Notes under the pieces: generated by a model
Told to the model about the DNA's origin: nothing
The model's input: only the letters and a program-made list of their open reading frames with translations
Database searches by the model: none
In this document: piece by piece, positions 17,245 through 27,044 of the stretch
Layout: each line of letters begins with the position of its first letter
Position numbering within the stretch: position 1 is the first letter of the stretch
Program-made: the position numbers and the translations under genes
Assembly (NCBI GenBank): GCA_021777835.1
Contig: JAJYDC010000011.1
Span: forward strand, 1 to 64,000
Source of the DNA: Bacteroidota bacterium
GTDB lineage: Bacteria > Bacteroidota > Ignavibacteria > Ignavibacteriales > Ignavibacteriaceae
DNA: 64,000 nt
Direction of reading: 5' to 3'

Positions 17245-18816
17245 TTAATTAACTGCTAAATATTTTTCTTTTTGATACTTTTGCTGAATTATTGTACACT
17301 CGAACTTTTCATCTTCATTTGGATAATCTTCTCGAAGATGACAACCACGGCTTTCCTTTCTAAGCAAAGCACCTTTAGTTACAATCTTAGCAATTTCAAG
17401 TAGGCCAAAGATTCGTCCGGAATAATACTCATCATCATTTGTAACATAATTATTTGATAATTTTTGTAATTCGTCCAAAGCTATCCCCAATGATTCTTGT
17501 GAGCGAACTATTCCAGTTAGATTCCATAAAATTGTAGCAATTTCATTTTTAGTTTTTATAAATATTTTTCGATTAGTCTCATCGATTTTGAGAATAGAAT
17601 GTTCAATTTGCAGATTACTTGTTTCAGGAGACTGTATGTTTATTGCAAATTCAACGGCACGTTTTCCAAAGACAATACATTCAAGGAGTGAATTACTTGC
17701 CAGGCGGTTAGCACCATGTACTCCGTTTGAGGCAGCTTCACCAACTGCATATAAACGATGAATATTTGTTTCTCCGTATAAACCAGTTTTAATTCCGCCG
17801 ACCATAAAATGTGCTGCCGGAGCAACAGGAACAAAATCTTTTGTAATGTCTATTCCATATTTTAACACATCGTTATATATATTAGGGAAACGTTGCTTTA
17901 TTTTCTCAGGATTCAGATGAGAAAGATTTAGAAATACATTTTTATCTCCCGATCTCTGAAGTTCATAAAATATAGCTTTAGATACAACATCACGCGGAGC
18001 AAGCTCACTTATATGGTCCTTGCTCAAAAATCTATTTCTCTCTTTATTAATGAGAGTGGCACCCTCGCCTCTTACAGCTTCACTTATTAAGAAAGTTTCG
18101 CCAGTATTCGTATAAAAAGACGTCGGATGAAATTGAACAAACTCCATACTTTCGACGTCAGTTCCTGCAGCATAGGCCAAAGAAATACCTTCTCCTAAAG
18201 TCGTGTTTGGATTTGTAGACCTTTGAAAAATAGCCGAAGCGCCTCCGGAATTTATAAATGTGGAATTCCCTGTTATTGTTATATTTTCTGCATTCAAAAG
18301 GTTAAATGCCTGAACCCCGTAACAAACATTTTCGTTCATTATTAGTTTATGAACTAATGTATTTTCAAAAATCCTTATTTGTTTATTTGAAGTAACAAAA
18401 GAGAGTACAAATTTTACAATTTCTCTTCCTGTGGAGTCACCTCCCGCATGTAAAATACGTTTTCTACCATGCCCTCCTTCCAATCCTGAAGCAATCTTCC
18501 CATTTTCGCGGTCGAAAGGCATTCCCATTTTTATTAATTCTTCAAGCCTAACTTTTCCTTCCTCCACTAGAATTCTCACTGCATTAGAATTACAGAGGCC
18601 ACGCCCAGCTCTAATAGTATCCTCAAAATGAAATTGGGGAGAATCATTAGTGCCTATGGCACCAGCAATGCCACCTTGAGCCCAATATGAGTTGCTAGTC
18701 TCAATTGTAGTCTTTGTTATAAGCGCAACTTTGCCATATTTTGATGCATGTAGAGCTGTGGATAGTCCGGCTAAGCCACAGCCGATTATAACAAAATCAT
18801 ATTGATATTCATTCAT
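17245..18816 (-). CDS. nadB: L-aspartate oxidase NadB
   Basis: FAD enzyme oxidising aspartate to iminoaspartate, the first step of de novo NAD synthesis. The dinucleotide motif VIIGCGLAGLSTA is at the N-terminus, followed by SNSYWAQGGIAGA, the catalytic-site stretch EFVQFHPT, RGEGA, the Arg-rich FAD segment APRDVVSKAI, and HGANRLASNSLLE. About 523 residues from the ATG at 18816; a TTG two codons earlier is less likely. First gene of the nadBCA operon; its promoter must lie in 18823-19224, which contains inverted repeats. Confidence 0.96.
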   Translation of the reverse strand: MNEYQYDFVIIGCGLAGLSTALHASKYGKVALITKTTIETSNSYWAQGGIAGAIGTNDSPQFHFEDTIRAGRGLCNSNAVRILVEEGKVRLEELIKMGMPFDRENGKIASGLEGGHGRKRILHAGGDSTGREIVKFVLSFVTSNKQIRIFENTLVHKLIMNENVCYGVQAFNLLNAENITITGNSTFINSGGASAIFQRSTNPNTTLGEGISLAYAAGTDVESMEFVQFHPTSFYTNTGETFLISEAVRGEGATLINKERNRFLSKDHISELAPRDVVSKAIFYELQRSGDKNVFLNLSHLNPEKIKQRFPNIYNDVLKYGIDITKDFVPVAPAAHFMVGGIKTGLYGETNIHRLYAVGEAASNGVHGANRLASNSLLECIVFGKRAVEFAINIQSPETSNLQIEHSILKIDETNRKIFIKTKNEIATILWNLTGIVRSQESLGIALDELQKLSNNYVTNDDEYYSGRIFGLLEIAKIVTKGALLRKESRGCHLREDYPNEDEKFECTIIQQKYQKEKYLAVN

Positions 18817-18822
18817 TCTCAA

Positions 18823-19224
18823 ATAATGTCTTATTTTTTTAAAGATTAAAATACGAATTTTAAGATAAGAATATAATGACGAAATGGGCTCCTATGATTT
18901 AAAGATTATCAACATTAAAAAGCAAAAGACGTGGTATTGGTAATACCTAAATTTATAAATTAGTTTTTAACCATTTAAATTTAGGCACTAAAACCAAATA
19001 TCTCACAAGTTACATCCTGAAATTATATAATACTCTATTCAACGGAATTAATAGTTGATTTGAAACTGAGATTTTCATAAATATCGCGACGATATTTTAT
19101 TAATTTATTTCATTTTACATTAGAGTACTTTTTATGTACACGTAATTCAATTAGCCATGAAATATTTGAACTTCAGCCAAGATATAAAAACGAACTTTCG
19201 GTAATAAATCAAGTTTTAGCACTT
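18823..19224. other. divergent intergenic region between nadB and tadA, with inverted repeats
   Basis: About 400 bases with no gene. It contains GGTATT-GGT-AATACC (18933-18947) and, overlapping it, 10-bp arms CCTAAATTTA (18946-18955) and TAAATTTAGG (18976-18985). These lie 115-170 bases upstream of the nadB start and are the only structured elements seen. They could be an operator for the NAD operon. Confidence 0.4.
18933..18985. repeat. overlapping inverted repeats upstream of nadB
   Basis: A 6-3-6 palindrome (18933-18947) abuts a pair of perfect 10-bp arms separated by 20 bases (18946-18955 and 18976-18985). The second pair is AT-rich and more suited to protein binding than to a stable RNA hairpin. 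No known NAD-repressor motif was recognised. Confidence 0.4.
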
Positions 19225-19695
19225 ATGTTATTTAGCGAGAATATTTATAAGTTTATGTTTGCAGCCTTGCAAGAAGCAGAATTAGCACTAGAACAGAATG
19301 AAGTTCCCGTAGGTGCTGTAATTGTGCATAAAGATAGAATAATTGGTAAAGGTTTTAACCAAACAGAAACATTAAAAGACCCAACAGCTCATGCTGAGAT
19401 GATTGCCATAACATCTGCTGCTAATCATTTACAGGATTGGAGGCTAAACGACTGTGATATTTTCGTAACTCTAGAGCCGTGTATTATGTGCACAGGAGCA
19501 CTTCTATCTGCGAGGATAAAAACGATCTATTTTTCTACATTCGATAGAAAGTTTGGAGCTTGCGGATCACTTTATAACTTAGCTGAAGAAAAAAAATACA
19601 ATCATAAAATTCAAATATTTTCCGGAATTTATTCGTCTGAAAGTGAAGCTCTGTTAAAAAAATTCTTTGTTAATGTTAGATACAATAAAAATTAA
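19225..19695 (+). CDS. tadA: tRNA-specific adenosine deaminase TadA
   Basis: Deaminates A34 of tRNA-Arg(ACG) to inosine. 156 residues with the zinc site HAEM (His ligand and catalytic Glu) and PCIMCTGAL (two Cys ligands), the spacing typical of TadA. The segment FDRKFGACGS is also usual for the family. It reads divergently from the nad operon and is followed by adk, which appears to have its own promoter. Confidence 0.93.
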   Translation: MLFSENIYKFMFAALQEAELALEQNEVPVGAVIVHKDRIIGKGFNQTETLKDPTAHAEMIAITSAANHLQDWRLNDCDIFVTLEPCIMCTGALLSARIKTIYFSTFDRKFGACGSLYNLAEEKKYNHKIQIFSGIYSSESEALLKKFFVNVRYNKN

Positions 19696-19719
19696 AATTT
19701 AATATCTTCAAACTTAAAC

Positions 19720-19748
19720 TTGACAAATATGCCCTTAAATAATAATTT
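19720..19748 (+). promoter_or_regulatory. probable adk promoter
   Basis: TTGACA (19720-19725), 17 bases, then TAATTT (19743-19748). The same stretch also fits the Bacteroidetes -33/-7 pattern (TTG, 20 bases, TAATTTAG against TAnnTTTG, one mismatch). A start about 7 bases on leaves a leader of roughly 15 bases before the adk ATG at 19769. Confidence 0.5.
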
Positions 19749-19768
19749 AGTTTTAACATTTTGGGATT

Positions 19769-20440
19769 ATGATGCAAATCGTGTTATTTGGCTCTCCAGG
19801 TGTAGGCAAAGGTACTCAAGCAAAAATACTATCCACAAAGTTAGATATTCCTCATATTTCGACAGGGGATATATTAAGACAAACTGTAAATAATAAAACT
19901 CCGCTTAGTATAATCGCTAAAGAAAAGATGAATAAGGGTGAGTTAGTTTCAGATGAAATAATGTTTAAATTAATTCAAGAAACATTATCCCGGAAGGAAT
20001 GCAAAAAAGGGTTTGTCCTTGACGGATTTCCACGAACTATTGCTCAGGCAATTGAGCTAGATAAAATCTTTGAACAGTTAAAATTAAAGGACGTAAAGTT
20101 AGTAATAATTACTGCAAATGAAGAAGAAATTGTACGTCGTTTAACTAATAGAAGAGCTTGTACAAATTGCGGGAATATTTTCAACTATAATGACATTAAG
20201 GAGTCAAAAATTTGTCCTTCTTGTGGAGCCATGGATAGTTTCTATCAGCGAGATGATGACAAAGAAGATGTAATTAGACACAGATTAAAAGTTTATAAGA
20301 ATACTACAGAACCAGTGTTAAGTTATTATCAGAATAAGCGAAGTGAGATATATATTGATGGATTAGAATCAGTTGAGGAAGTAACTAATAATATCCTGTC
20401 CGAATTAAAAAAAACTAGCGGTAATAAAATTATTGCTTAG
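19769..20440 (+). CDS. adk: adenylate kinase
   Basis: 223 residues; interconverts ATP + AMP and 2 ADP. P-loop GSPGVGKGTQ at residues 8-17, AMP-binding STGDILR, DGFPRT and the long LID domain. The LID carries two CxxC pairs (CTNC and CPSC), the zinc-binding form seen in many Gram-positive and some Bacteroidetes-group enzymes. A second ATG follows the first directly, so the exact start is uncertain by one codon. Its 3' end overlaps the convergent ftsE-like gene by 11 bases. Confidence 0.96.
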   Translation: MMQIVLFGSPGVGKGTQAKILSTKLDIPHISTGDILRQTVNNKTPLSIIAKEKMNKGELVSDEIMFKLIQETLSRKECKKGFVLDGFPRTIAQAIELDKIFEQLKLKDVKLVIITANEEEIVRRLTNRRACTNCGNIFNYNDIKESKICPSCGAMDSFYQRDDDKEDVIRHRLKVYKNTTEPVLSYYQNKRSEIYIDGLESVEEVTNNILSELKKTSGNKIIA

Positions 20441-21101
20441 GTTTTATAACAACCTTGGATGCTTTACCTCCTTCGATTCGAATGATTTTGGCGTTATAAC
20501 TTTTAAGCAGTTCATAGTTATGAGTTGCGAAAATTACTGCTGTACCTCTAAGATTTATTTTCTTAATTATCTCCAAAATTTCAAGTGAAGTTTCAGGATC
20601 TAAATTGCCGGTAGGCTCATCGGCAAGAATTAAAATAGGATCATTTACTATAGCTCGCGCTATTGCAATTCTCTGCTTTTCCCCTCCGGATAATTCATTA
20701 GGCATGCTATGGCGTCTGTGAGATAGTCCGACATCAGTTAATACATCATTTACTTTCTTCTTAATCTCCCCGCTTGATTTATTAGTCGATTCCAAAACGA
20801 AACTCAAATTTTCATAGACATTTCTATCTTTAAGAAGCTTAAAATCCTGAAATATTATTCCAAGTTTTCTTCTAAGAAGAGGTAAATTTCTAGGTTTAAT
20901 TGTACGAGAATCATACTCGTCAAAAGATATTCTCCCTTGCGTGGGCAAGATATTCATATAAATTAGTTGAAGCAAAGTACTTTTGCCGGCACCACTTTTA
21001 CCTATTAGGAAACAAAATTCACTTTGACTCAACTCAAAGTTTAATTCAGAAAATACCGGCTGATTTGAATAGCTATATTCGACATTCTTGAAATCTAACA
21101 T
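20430..21101 (-). CDS. ftsE: FtsE-like ABC transporter ATP-binding protein
   Basis: 223 residues, a single ABC ATPase of the FtsE/LolD group: Walker [11 protein letters not shown]-loop IFQDFKLL, signature LSGGEKQR, Walker [14 protein letters not shown] and H-loop ATHN. The QDFKLL and [17 protein letters not shown] stretches are characteristic of FtsE, which with FtsX couples septal hydrolase activation to division. No ftsX is adjacent, so the assignment rests on the protein alone; LolD/MacB-type is the alternative. It follows pdxA by only a few bases. Confidence 0.82.
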   Translation of the reverse strand: MLDFKNVEYSYSNQPVFSELNFELSQSEFCFLIGKSGAGKSTLLQLIYMNILPTQGRISFDEYDSRTIKPRNLPLLRRKLGIIFQDFKLLKDRNVYENLSFVLESTNKSSGEIKKKVNDVLTDVGLSHRRHSMPNELSGGEKQRIAIARAIVNDPILILADEPTGNLDPETSLEILEIIKKINLRGTAVIFATHNYELLKSYNAKIIRIEGGKASKVVIKPKQ

Positions 21102-21104
21102 ATC

Positions 21105-22100
21105 TTATTTTAGTTTTTTTTGTAATTTTCTTCTAGATTTGACAATTTTTTTTGCGTAGTAAAAGGACTGAAGCATACTTGATTCATCTGCAATGCTTTT
21201 ACCTGCAATATCATAAGCAGTTCCATGATCCGGTGAAGTTCTAATTATAGGTAAGCCAGCAGTATAGTTTACTCCTTTTCCGAAATTTAAAAGTTTAAAC
21301 GGAATCAGCACCTGGTCATGATACATTCCTAGTGTTAAGTCATAATTTTTATATAACCGATTCGCAAAAAAGGCGTCAGGAGGAAATGGTCCATAAAAAT
21401 AATTTGAATATTCCTTTTCATTCAATAATGGCTTAATTATATCCTCTTCTTCACTTCCGATAAATCCATTTTCACCGGCGTGAGGATTTAATCCCAACAC
21501 TGCAATTTTTGGAGAGCTAATAGATAAATCCTCTTTAAGCATTTTCATAACTACAGCAAATTTACTTTGTAGTAATTCGCGATTTATTAGTCCGGAAATA
21601 TTTATAATTGGATTATGAATAGTCAAAAGAGCTGCGTTCATCTTTGAAGATAGGAATGTCATGGCATAATTTGAAGTGTTACTCATTTCAGCAAGCATTT
21701 CAGTATGACCGGGAAACTTTATTCCCGCCAGTTTCAAAGCAGTTTTCGAAATAGGAGCGGTAATCATTGCATCAACAAATTTAGTTTCTGAATATTTAAA
21801 TGCCAGTTTGATGGCTTCGTAAGCTGCTATTCCGCTTTCCTTTGTCGGTGTGCCTATATTTAGTTTAGTATTTCCAATATCAACAATCGTAATTCGAACT
21901 GATTCATTGCTTATTTTATCATTTAGGAAATGATACTGAAAGGGTAGTTTTGTCTTTTTTATTGTATTTAAGAAAGCATTCTTGGGGCAAATAAAATAAA
22001 ATCTATCATTAATACTTTGATAAATTTTATTCAAAGTTTTAATCACAATTTCCGGTCCAATTCCATTGACATCGCCGCATGTAAAAACATAATTATTCAT
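21105..22100 (-). CDS. pdxA: 4-hydroxythreonine-4-phosphate dehydrogenase PdxA
   Basis: 331 residues from the ATG at 22100 (a TTG two codons upstream would overlap the previous stop). Oxidises 4-phosphohydroxy-threonine in the DXP-dependent vitamin B6 pathway. Family features: GDVNGIGPEI at the start, TAPISKTALK, FPGHTEML, GLNPHAGENGFIG and HDQVLIPFK, which include the metal-binding His residues. It starts 2 bases after the GWxTD gene stop. pdxJ, the next pathway enzyme, is at 42396-43106. Confidence 0.95.
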   Translation of the reverse strand: MNNYVFTCGDVNGIGPEIVIKTLNKIYQSINDRFYFICPKNAFLNTIKKTKLPFQYHFLNDKISNESVRITIVDIGNTKLNIGTPTKESGIAAYEAIKLAFKYSETKFVDAMITAPISKTALKLAGIKFPGHTEMLAEMSNTSNYAMTFLSSKMNAALLTIHNPIINISGLINRELLQSKFAVVMKMLKEDLSISSPKIAVLGLNPHAGENGFIGSEEEDIIKPLLNEKEYSNYFYGPFPPDAFFANRLYKNYDLTLGMYHDQVLIPFKLLNFGKGVNYTAGLPIIRTSPDHGTAYDIAGKSIADESSMLQSFYYAKKIVKSRRKLQKKLK

Positions 22101-22102
22101 AC

Positions 22103-23392
22103 TCAATCTCTCAAAATAAAATTGCCAGAGCCGTCATTATCGATAAACACAAATTTTTTTTTAGGATTATTATATATCCAGGTTTCAACAACTTTACCAT
22201 CTCGATTTGAATCCCTAGTGATTTTTTGAGGCTTGCCGAATTTGATATAGATTTTACCACGGTCCGTTTCAATGCCACTCTTACCTGAGAATAAAGCAAA
22301 AGTTTTATCAGCATAATCAATGCGGGTATAATATTCTTCCATTAGAGGATTAAAAGTAGTTCCCGGTATGGAGCCTATATTATTCCAAAATTGGAATAAA
22401 ACTTTTTGATAATCTTTTGAATCTGAGTACAGCATTTTAGTAATCACAGAATCCTTTTCTATAAATTTTAACATCTTGATTGCACCTTCCGGACTAAGCA
22501 ATGACACAGGCTTATTGATCCAAAGAACCCGCATATGAAATATTTTAGACTGTTTTGAACTTTTATCCCTACTTACTATTATTTCAGCATTGCCCTCCAT
22601 CAACTTATTATTTATTTCCGGAATAACAAAATTTTTAGTTACAGGGAGGCTCGTTTCATCACCTAGGATAATTTTATCGTTGCATTCCCTTAAATTAATT
22701 TTTGATTTGAAATTATCGTATACTTTGGAATTAAATACGGTATCTAAATTATTCTTGATAACAACAAAAATGCTTTCAAGAGTCGTATCAATACAAGGTA
22801 TTAAGAGACCATATCTAGTCTGACTAAATGGGAGGGACTCACTAAAATTACTAAGTTCAAAGTATTTATTAATTTTGCATGTGGCTAAAGTTGATTTAAT
22901 TACTAGAGGGGAAATTATGTCAGACTTATTTTTGTTTTGGACATCTAATCTTTTAACGAGGAATTTTACTTCATGTCCGGTATTTAAATCTGTCAAAAAT
23001 GGTAGAATTTTATAACTACCGTCTTTTAAGTAAAAGCTAATAATGCCTTGATAATAATTGTTCTTATTGACGGTTTCATTGAATGTGTCAATAAAAATAC
23101 TTTTGTTTTGAATTTGGCGTACAATATTCTTAGATGCAGAATCAGTCACTTCAATTGAAAATGTAAAAGAAGCAGAATATTTATCGTCACTTTTAATAAA
23201 TACTAATCTTGCAAAGCTAATTCTGTATGTAAAATAGACATGATTAACAGAACCACTTGGAATAGAATGAATTTCAGAAAAGCAAAGAGAATTACCCTTT
23301 AACAAGTTCTCCTCTTCCCTTTTAAATTTATGTGATTGAGCAAAAAGTTGCGAAACTATAATAAATGTAATGAATACAACTTTATTTATCAC
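22103..23392 (-). CDS. GWxTD domain-containing exported protein
   Basis: 429 residues with a signal peptide (1-18, ending LFAQ) and a C-terminal GWxTD-type domain (about 300-429: FWNNIGSIPGTTFNPLMEEYYTRI, then DRGKIYIKFGKP and the ending ETWIYNN...FVFIDNDGSGNFIL). Such proteins are common in Chlorobi, Bacteroidetes and Ignavibacteria; function is unknown. The start is GTG. It lies between rho (27 bases) and pdxA (2 bases) and probably shares their transcript. Confidence 0.82.
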   Translation of the reverse strand: MINKVVFITFIIVSQLFAQSHKFKREEENLLKGNSLCFSEIHSIPSGSVNHVYFTYRISFARLVFIKSDDKYSASFTFSIEVTDSASKNIVRQIQNKSIFIDTFNETVNKNNYYQGIISFYLKDGSYKILPFLTDLNTGHEVKFLVKRLDVQNKNKSDIISPLVIKSTLATCKINKYFELSNFSESLPFSQTRYGLLIPCIDTTLESIFVVIKNNLDTVFNSKVYDNFKSKINLRECNDKIILGDETSLPVTKNFVIPEINNKLMEGNAEIIVSRDKSSKQSKIFHMRVLWINKPVSLLSPEGAIKMLKFIEKDSVITKMLYSDSKDYQKVLFQFWNNIGSIPGTTFNPLMEEYYTRIDYADKTFALFSGKSGIETDRGKIYIKFGKPQKITRDSNRDGKVVETWIYNNPKKKFVFIDNDGSGNFILRD

Positions 23393-23419
23393 TTTGTTTC
23401 AATATTATTGGACTAAATA

Positions 23420-24673
23420 TTAGCTATTCATATTGTTTAGAAAGTCCTTATTATTTTTAGTCCCTCTTATTTTGTCAAGTAAAAAGTCCATTGCTTCTAC
23501 GGGGCTAAAATCACTAAGAATTTTTCTAAGAATCCAAACTTTGGCAAGATCATCCTCTTTCAATAATAAATCCTCCCGGCGAGTACCAGATCTATTCACA
23601 TCAATAGCAGGGAAAACTCTTCTATCACTAAGATCACGATTAAGTACAAGTTCCATATTGCCCGTACCTTTGAATTCTTCAAAGATTACGTCGTCCATTC
23701 TACTTCCGGTATCGATAAGTGCAGTAGCGATAATAGTTAGACTTCCACCGTCTTCAGTATTTCTAGCTGCTCCAAAGAATCTCTTTGGTTTGTGAAGTGC
23801 GTTTGCATCAACACCTCCTGAAAGAATTCTTCCGCTATGCGGGACAACTATGTTATGTGCTCTAGCAAGTCTAGTAATGCTATCAAGTAAAATGACAACA
23901 TCTTCATTTGCTTCAACAAGTCGTTTAGCTTTTTCGATTACCATATCAGCTACTTGAACGTGGCGTTCCGGCGGCTCGTCAAAAGTGGAACTTATTACCT
24001 CTCCTTTAACAGACCGCTCCATATCAGTTACTTCTTCGGGGCGTTCATCTATAAGAAGAATAATTAGTTTAATTTCAGGATGGTTTCTTGTAATCGAGTT
24101 AGCAATTTTTTGTAGCAGAATTGTTTTTCCACTTTTGGGTGGAGAAACGATTAATCCTCTTTGTCCTTTACCGATAGGAGAAAGTAAATCCATAATTCTC
24201 ATGGCATATTCACCAGGAACAGTCTCAAGATTTATTCTTTTTGTGGGGTATACCGGCACAAGGTTGTCAAATAATGTTCTTTCTCTAATGCCTTCTGGTT
24301 CAAGTCCGTTCACGGCCTCAACACGCAATAGTGCAAAAAATCTTTCTCCTTCTTTTGGAGGGCGAACTTGACCGCTTACAAAATCTCCTGTTCTAAGGCT
24401 AAATTTTTTAATTTGAGAAGGTGAGACGTATATATCGTCCGGCGAAGGCAAATAGTTATAGTCGGAAGATCTTAAAAACCCGTAACCATCGGGAAGAACT
24501 TCAAGCACACCCTTTGAAAAAGTCAATCCGTCTTTAGAAGTTTGAGCTTCTAAAATCTTGAAGATTAACTCTTGTTTCCTCAAGTCGCTGTAGGCGGCTA
24601 TGTTTAATTCTTTAGCTATCGTGTTTAGCTCCACGATTTTTTTTGACTTGAGTTCGGAGATATCCATTGGCAT
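23420..24673 (-). CDS. rho: transcription termination factor Rho
   Basis: 417 residues, complete. N-terminal Rho_N helices (about 3-45), a cold-shock-like RNA-binding domain (about 50-125, [15 protein letters not shown]) and a RecA-type ATPase with Walker A SPPKSGKT at residues 177-184 (usually PPKAGKT), Walker [11 protein letters not shown], and the Q/R-loop area SGGVDANAL. It is a compact Rho without the long disordered insertion seen in many Bacteroidetes. First gene of a run rho-GWxTD-pdxA-ftsE. An ATG two codons in is an alternative start. Confidence 0.97.
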   Translation of the reverse strand: MPMDISELKSKKIVELNTIAKELNIAAYSDLRKQELIFKILEAQTSKDGLTFSKGVLEVLPDGYGFLRSSDYNYLPSPDDIYVSPSQIKKFSLRTGDFVSGQVRPPKEGERFFALLRVEAVNGLEPEGIRERTLFDNLVPVYPTKRINLETVPGEYAMRIMDLLSPIGKGQRGLIVSPPKSGKTILLQKIANSITRNHPEIKLIILLIDERPEEVTDMERSVKGEVISSTFDEPPERHVQVADMVIEKAKRLVEANEDVVILLDSITRLARAHNIVVPHSGRILSGGVDANALHKPKRFFGAARNTEDGGSLTIIATALIDTGSRMDDVIFEEFKGTGNMELVLNRDLSDRRVFPAIDVNRSGTRREDLLLKEDDLAKVWILRKILSDFSPVEAMDFLLDKIRGTKNNKDFLNNMNS

Positions 24674-24856
24674 TATAATGATCCTATTAAATTATGATGA
24701 GATTTATTTTTATTGATTTGAGATTTATAAAACACTTTTTGATGTCGTACTTTTTCTGATTAACGGTCTAGAGGTTTAATTATTTCTTATTCAATTGATT
24801 AATTATTGAAAGGAACAAGAGGATTGATCCAAACATAAGCTTATTAAAAAAAAATG

Positions 24857-26125
24857 TCAAGTGTTATTTAAGCCTTTTTCCAAAAGAGTTTTAACCTCAC
24901 CTAAGAGATACATGCTACCGGCAACAACTAAACAATTCTCCTGATTTTGATCCTTAAAATCTTCGACGAATTTTGCGGGATTATATTCAGTGATCACACT
25001 TAATCCCAATTCTCCGGCAATTATGCGCAATTCATCAATCTTACACGCCCTTTCAGATTCAATTTGAGCTATATGAATTTCGTCGAAATAATCTTTTAAA
25101 AGTTTAAGAATTTCTTTGATTGATTTGTCTTTCATTACTCCAAACAATAAAACTCGCTTATTATATTTTTTATAATCAGTTAAATATTCAGTCAAAAATT
25201 TTTGTATACTCTCTGGGTTGTGCGCCGAATCAAAAATAATATCAGGTTTTTGCCAATATAGTTCATATCGTCCTTGCAATCCAGTATTTTTCAATACCTT
25301 CTTAATACCACGACTAATAGCGCGAAGATTATCAGTTTCAAGTGTTTTTGTTACAGTTAATCCAGCAAGTGCAGCGTTATACTTTTGATAATTTCCACGT
25401 AGCGGCATTTTGAAATCATCAAGCTCAAGCTCTTCAGTGTATAGTTCCAGAGTGTTGTTCTTTTCAATTACATAATCTTGAATCTTATAAAGCATGCTTT
25501 TGGTTTGAGAGCATTTTTGCTCTATGATATCTTCTGCTTCAGAAGGCAATTTCCCGCAAAACACCTGTGAATCCTTTTTAATAATTGCAGCTTTTTCAGA
25601 TGCAATCTCTCTTAATGTAGTGCCCAATATATTTGTATGCTCTAAACTTATTGAAGTTATAATAATTCCTAGCGGTTCCAGAACGTTAGTAGCGTCCAGT
25701 CTTCCGCCTAATCCAGTTTCGATTACAGCATAGTCAACTTGCATTTCATAAAAATATTGAAATGCCATTGCCGTTGTTACTTCAAAAAAGGTAAGCTTAT
25801 CATTATCAATTATTTGTTCATTATCCGAAAGAAAGTCAGCTACATATTCATTAGGAATTTCATGGTTATCAATTTTAATCCTTTCATTGAAACGGACAAA
25901 ATGAGGTGAAGTATATAGTCCTGTTTTATAATTAAACTCCATAAGCATGCTGGCAATAAAAGAAGAAGTGCTTCCCTTCCCATTAGAACCGGCAATATGA
26001 AAGGCCTTTAATTTTTTCTGCGGATTATTCAAATGTTCAAGAAACCTTGTAATGTTCTCTAATCCGAGCTTTATACCGAACGTATGTAGTGAAAAAAGTT
26101 TTTCTAATGCTTTGTCAACATTCAT
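24857..26125 (-). CDS. folC: folylpolyglutamate synthase / dihydrofolate synthase
   Basis: 422 residues. Adds glutamate to dihydropteroate or folates. Mur-ligase fold with P-loop GSNGKGSTSSF near residue 45, SPHFVRFNERI, the ETGLGGRLDATNV motif and HNPES near the C-terminal domain. Its start abuts the pyrD stop (1 base), so folC reads with the pyrimidine genes in one minus-strand run. Confidence 0.95.
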   Translation of the reverse strand: MNVDKALEKLFSLHTFGIKLGLENITRFLEHLNNPQKKLKAFHIAGSNGKGSTSSFIASMLMEFNYKTGLYTSPHFVRFNERIKIDNHEIPNEYVADFLSDNEQIIDNDKLTFFEVTTAMAFQYFYEMQVDYAVIETGLGGRLDATNVLEPLGIIITSISLEHTNILGTTLREIASEKAAIIKKDSQVFCGKLPSEAEDIIEQKCSQTKSMLYKIQDYVIEKNNTLELYTEELELDDFKMPLRGNYQKYNAALAGLTVTKTLETDNLRAISRGIKKVLKNTGLQGRYELYWQKPDIIFDSAHNPESIQKFLTEYLTDYKKYNKRVLLFGVMKDKSIKEILKLLKDYFDEIHIAQIESERACKIDELRIIAGELGLSVITEYNPAKFVEDFKDQNQENCLVVAGSMYLLGEVKTLLEKGLNNT

Positions 26126-26126
26126 T

Positions 26127-27044
26127 TTATATTATATATGAGCCAGTTAGTTCTGAAATTCTTTCTATTCCATTTGTTGAGCAATAATTTTCTAGATCTT
26201 TAATAATTTCGTCAGCTATCTTTGGATTTATAAAATTCGCCGTTCCTATTTGAATAGCTGAAGAGCCAACAATCATAAACTCAATTACGTCTTTCCAATT
26301 CATAATTCCGCCAATGCCGATAATTGGTATTTCTACTGATCGCTTTATTTCCAGAACTTTTGCAAGTGCTACAGGTTTTATTGCTGGACCAGAAAGTCCT
26401 CCGGTTACATTAAAAAGTTTTGGCCTCTTACTGAAAATATTAAATGAGGTTCCAACTAGTGTATTAATTGCAGAGACTGCATCTCCCCCTTCCTGTTTAA
26501 CTACTTTGGCAAATTCCGAAATATATGAAACATTGGGAGATAATTTAATTATTACCGGTTTATTAGTACAAGCTTTTACCTTCTCTGTAATTTCTCCGAC
26601 GGCATTTAGGTCATTGCCGAATTGAAGTCCGCCTTCTTTAACGTTGGGACATGAAACGTTTATTTCGAATGCTTTTATTGTTTCTTCACCTGTTAATATT
26701 TTAGTACATTCAACATATTCTTCAATTGAACTTGCTGCTATATTACAGATTAATGGAACGTCATAGTTTTTTAAGAAAGGTATTTTTTCTTTCAAGAAAA
26801 CTTCAACTCCGACGTTAGCTAAGCCTATAGAATTTAACATTCCTGCCGAGGTTTCAACTACCCGCTGAGGGGGATTTCCCTTTCGGGGTTTAAGGCTTAA
26901 CGATTTTGTTACTATACCGCCTATTTTATTGAGGTCAATGAACTCCGACATTTCATTGCCATAGCCTACTGTACCTGAGGCTAATAAAATTGGATTACGT
27001 AATTTTAGAGATCCAACATTTACACTTAAATCAACTTTATTCAT
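26127..27044 (-). CDS. pyrD: dihydroorotate dehydrogenase class 1B, catalytic subunit
   Basis: 305 residues; oxidises dihydroorotate to orotate with FMN. The class 1B form is shown by NVSCPNVKEGG (Cys as catalytic base), IKLSPN, GGLSGPAIKP and GIGGI. Class 1B enzymes pass electrons to NAD through a PyrK subunit, and pyrK lies directly upstream with a 4-base overlap, confirming the pair. Confidence 0.95.
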   Translation of the reverse strand: MNKVDLSVNVGSLKLRNPILLASGTVGYGNEMSEFIDLNKIGGIVTKSLSLKPRKGNPPQRVVETSAGMLNSIGLANVGVEVFLKEKIPFLKNYDVPLICNIAASSIEEYVECTKILTGEETIKAFEINVSCPNVKEGGLQFGNDLNAVGEITEKVKACTNKPVIIKLSPNVSYISEFAKVVKQEGGDAVSAINTLVGTSFNIFSKRPKLFNVTGGLSGPAIKPVALAKVLEIKRSVEIPIIGIGGIMNWKDVIEFMIVGSSAIQIGTANFINPKIADEIIKDLENYCSTNGIERISELTGSYII

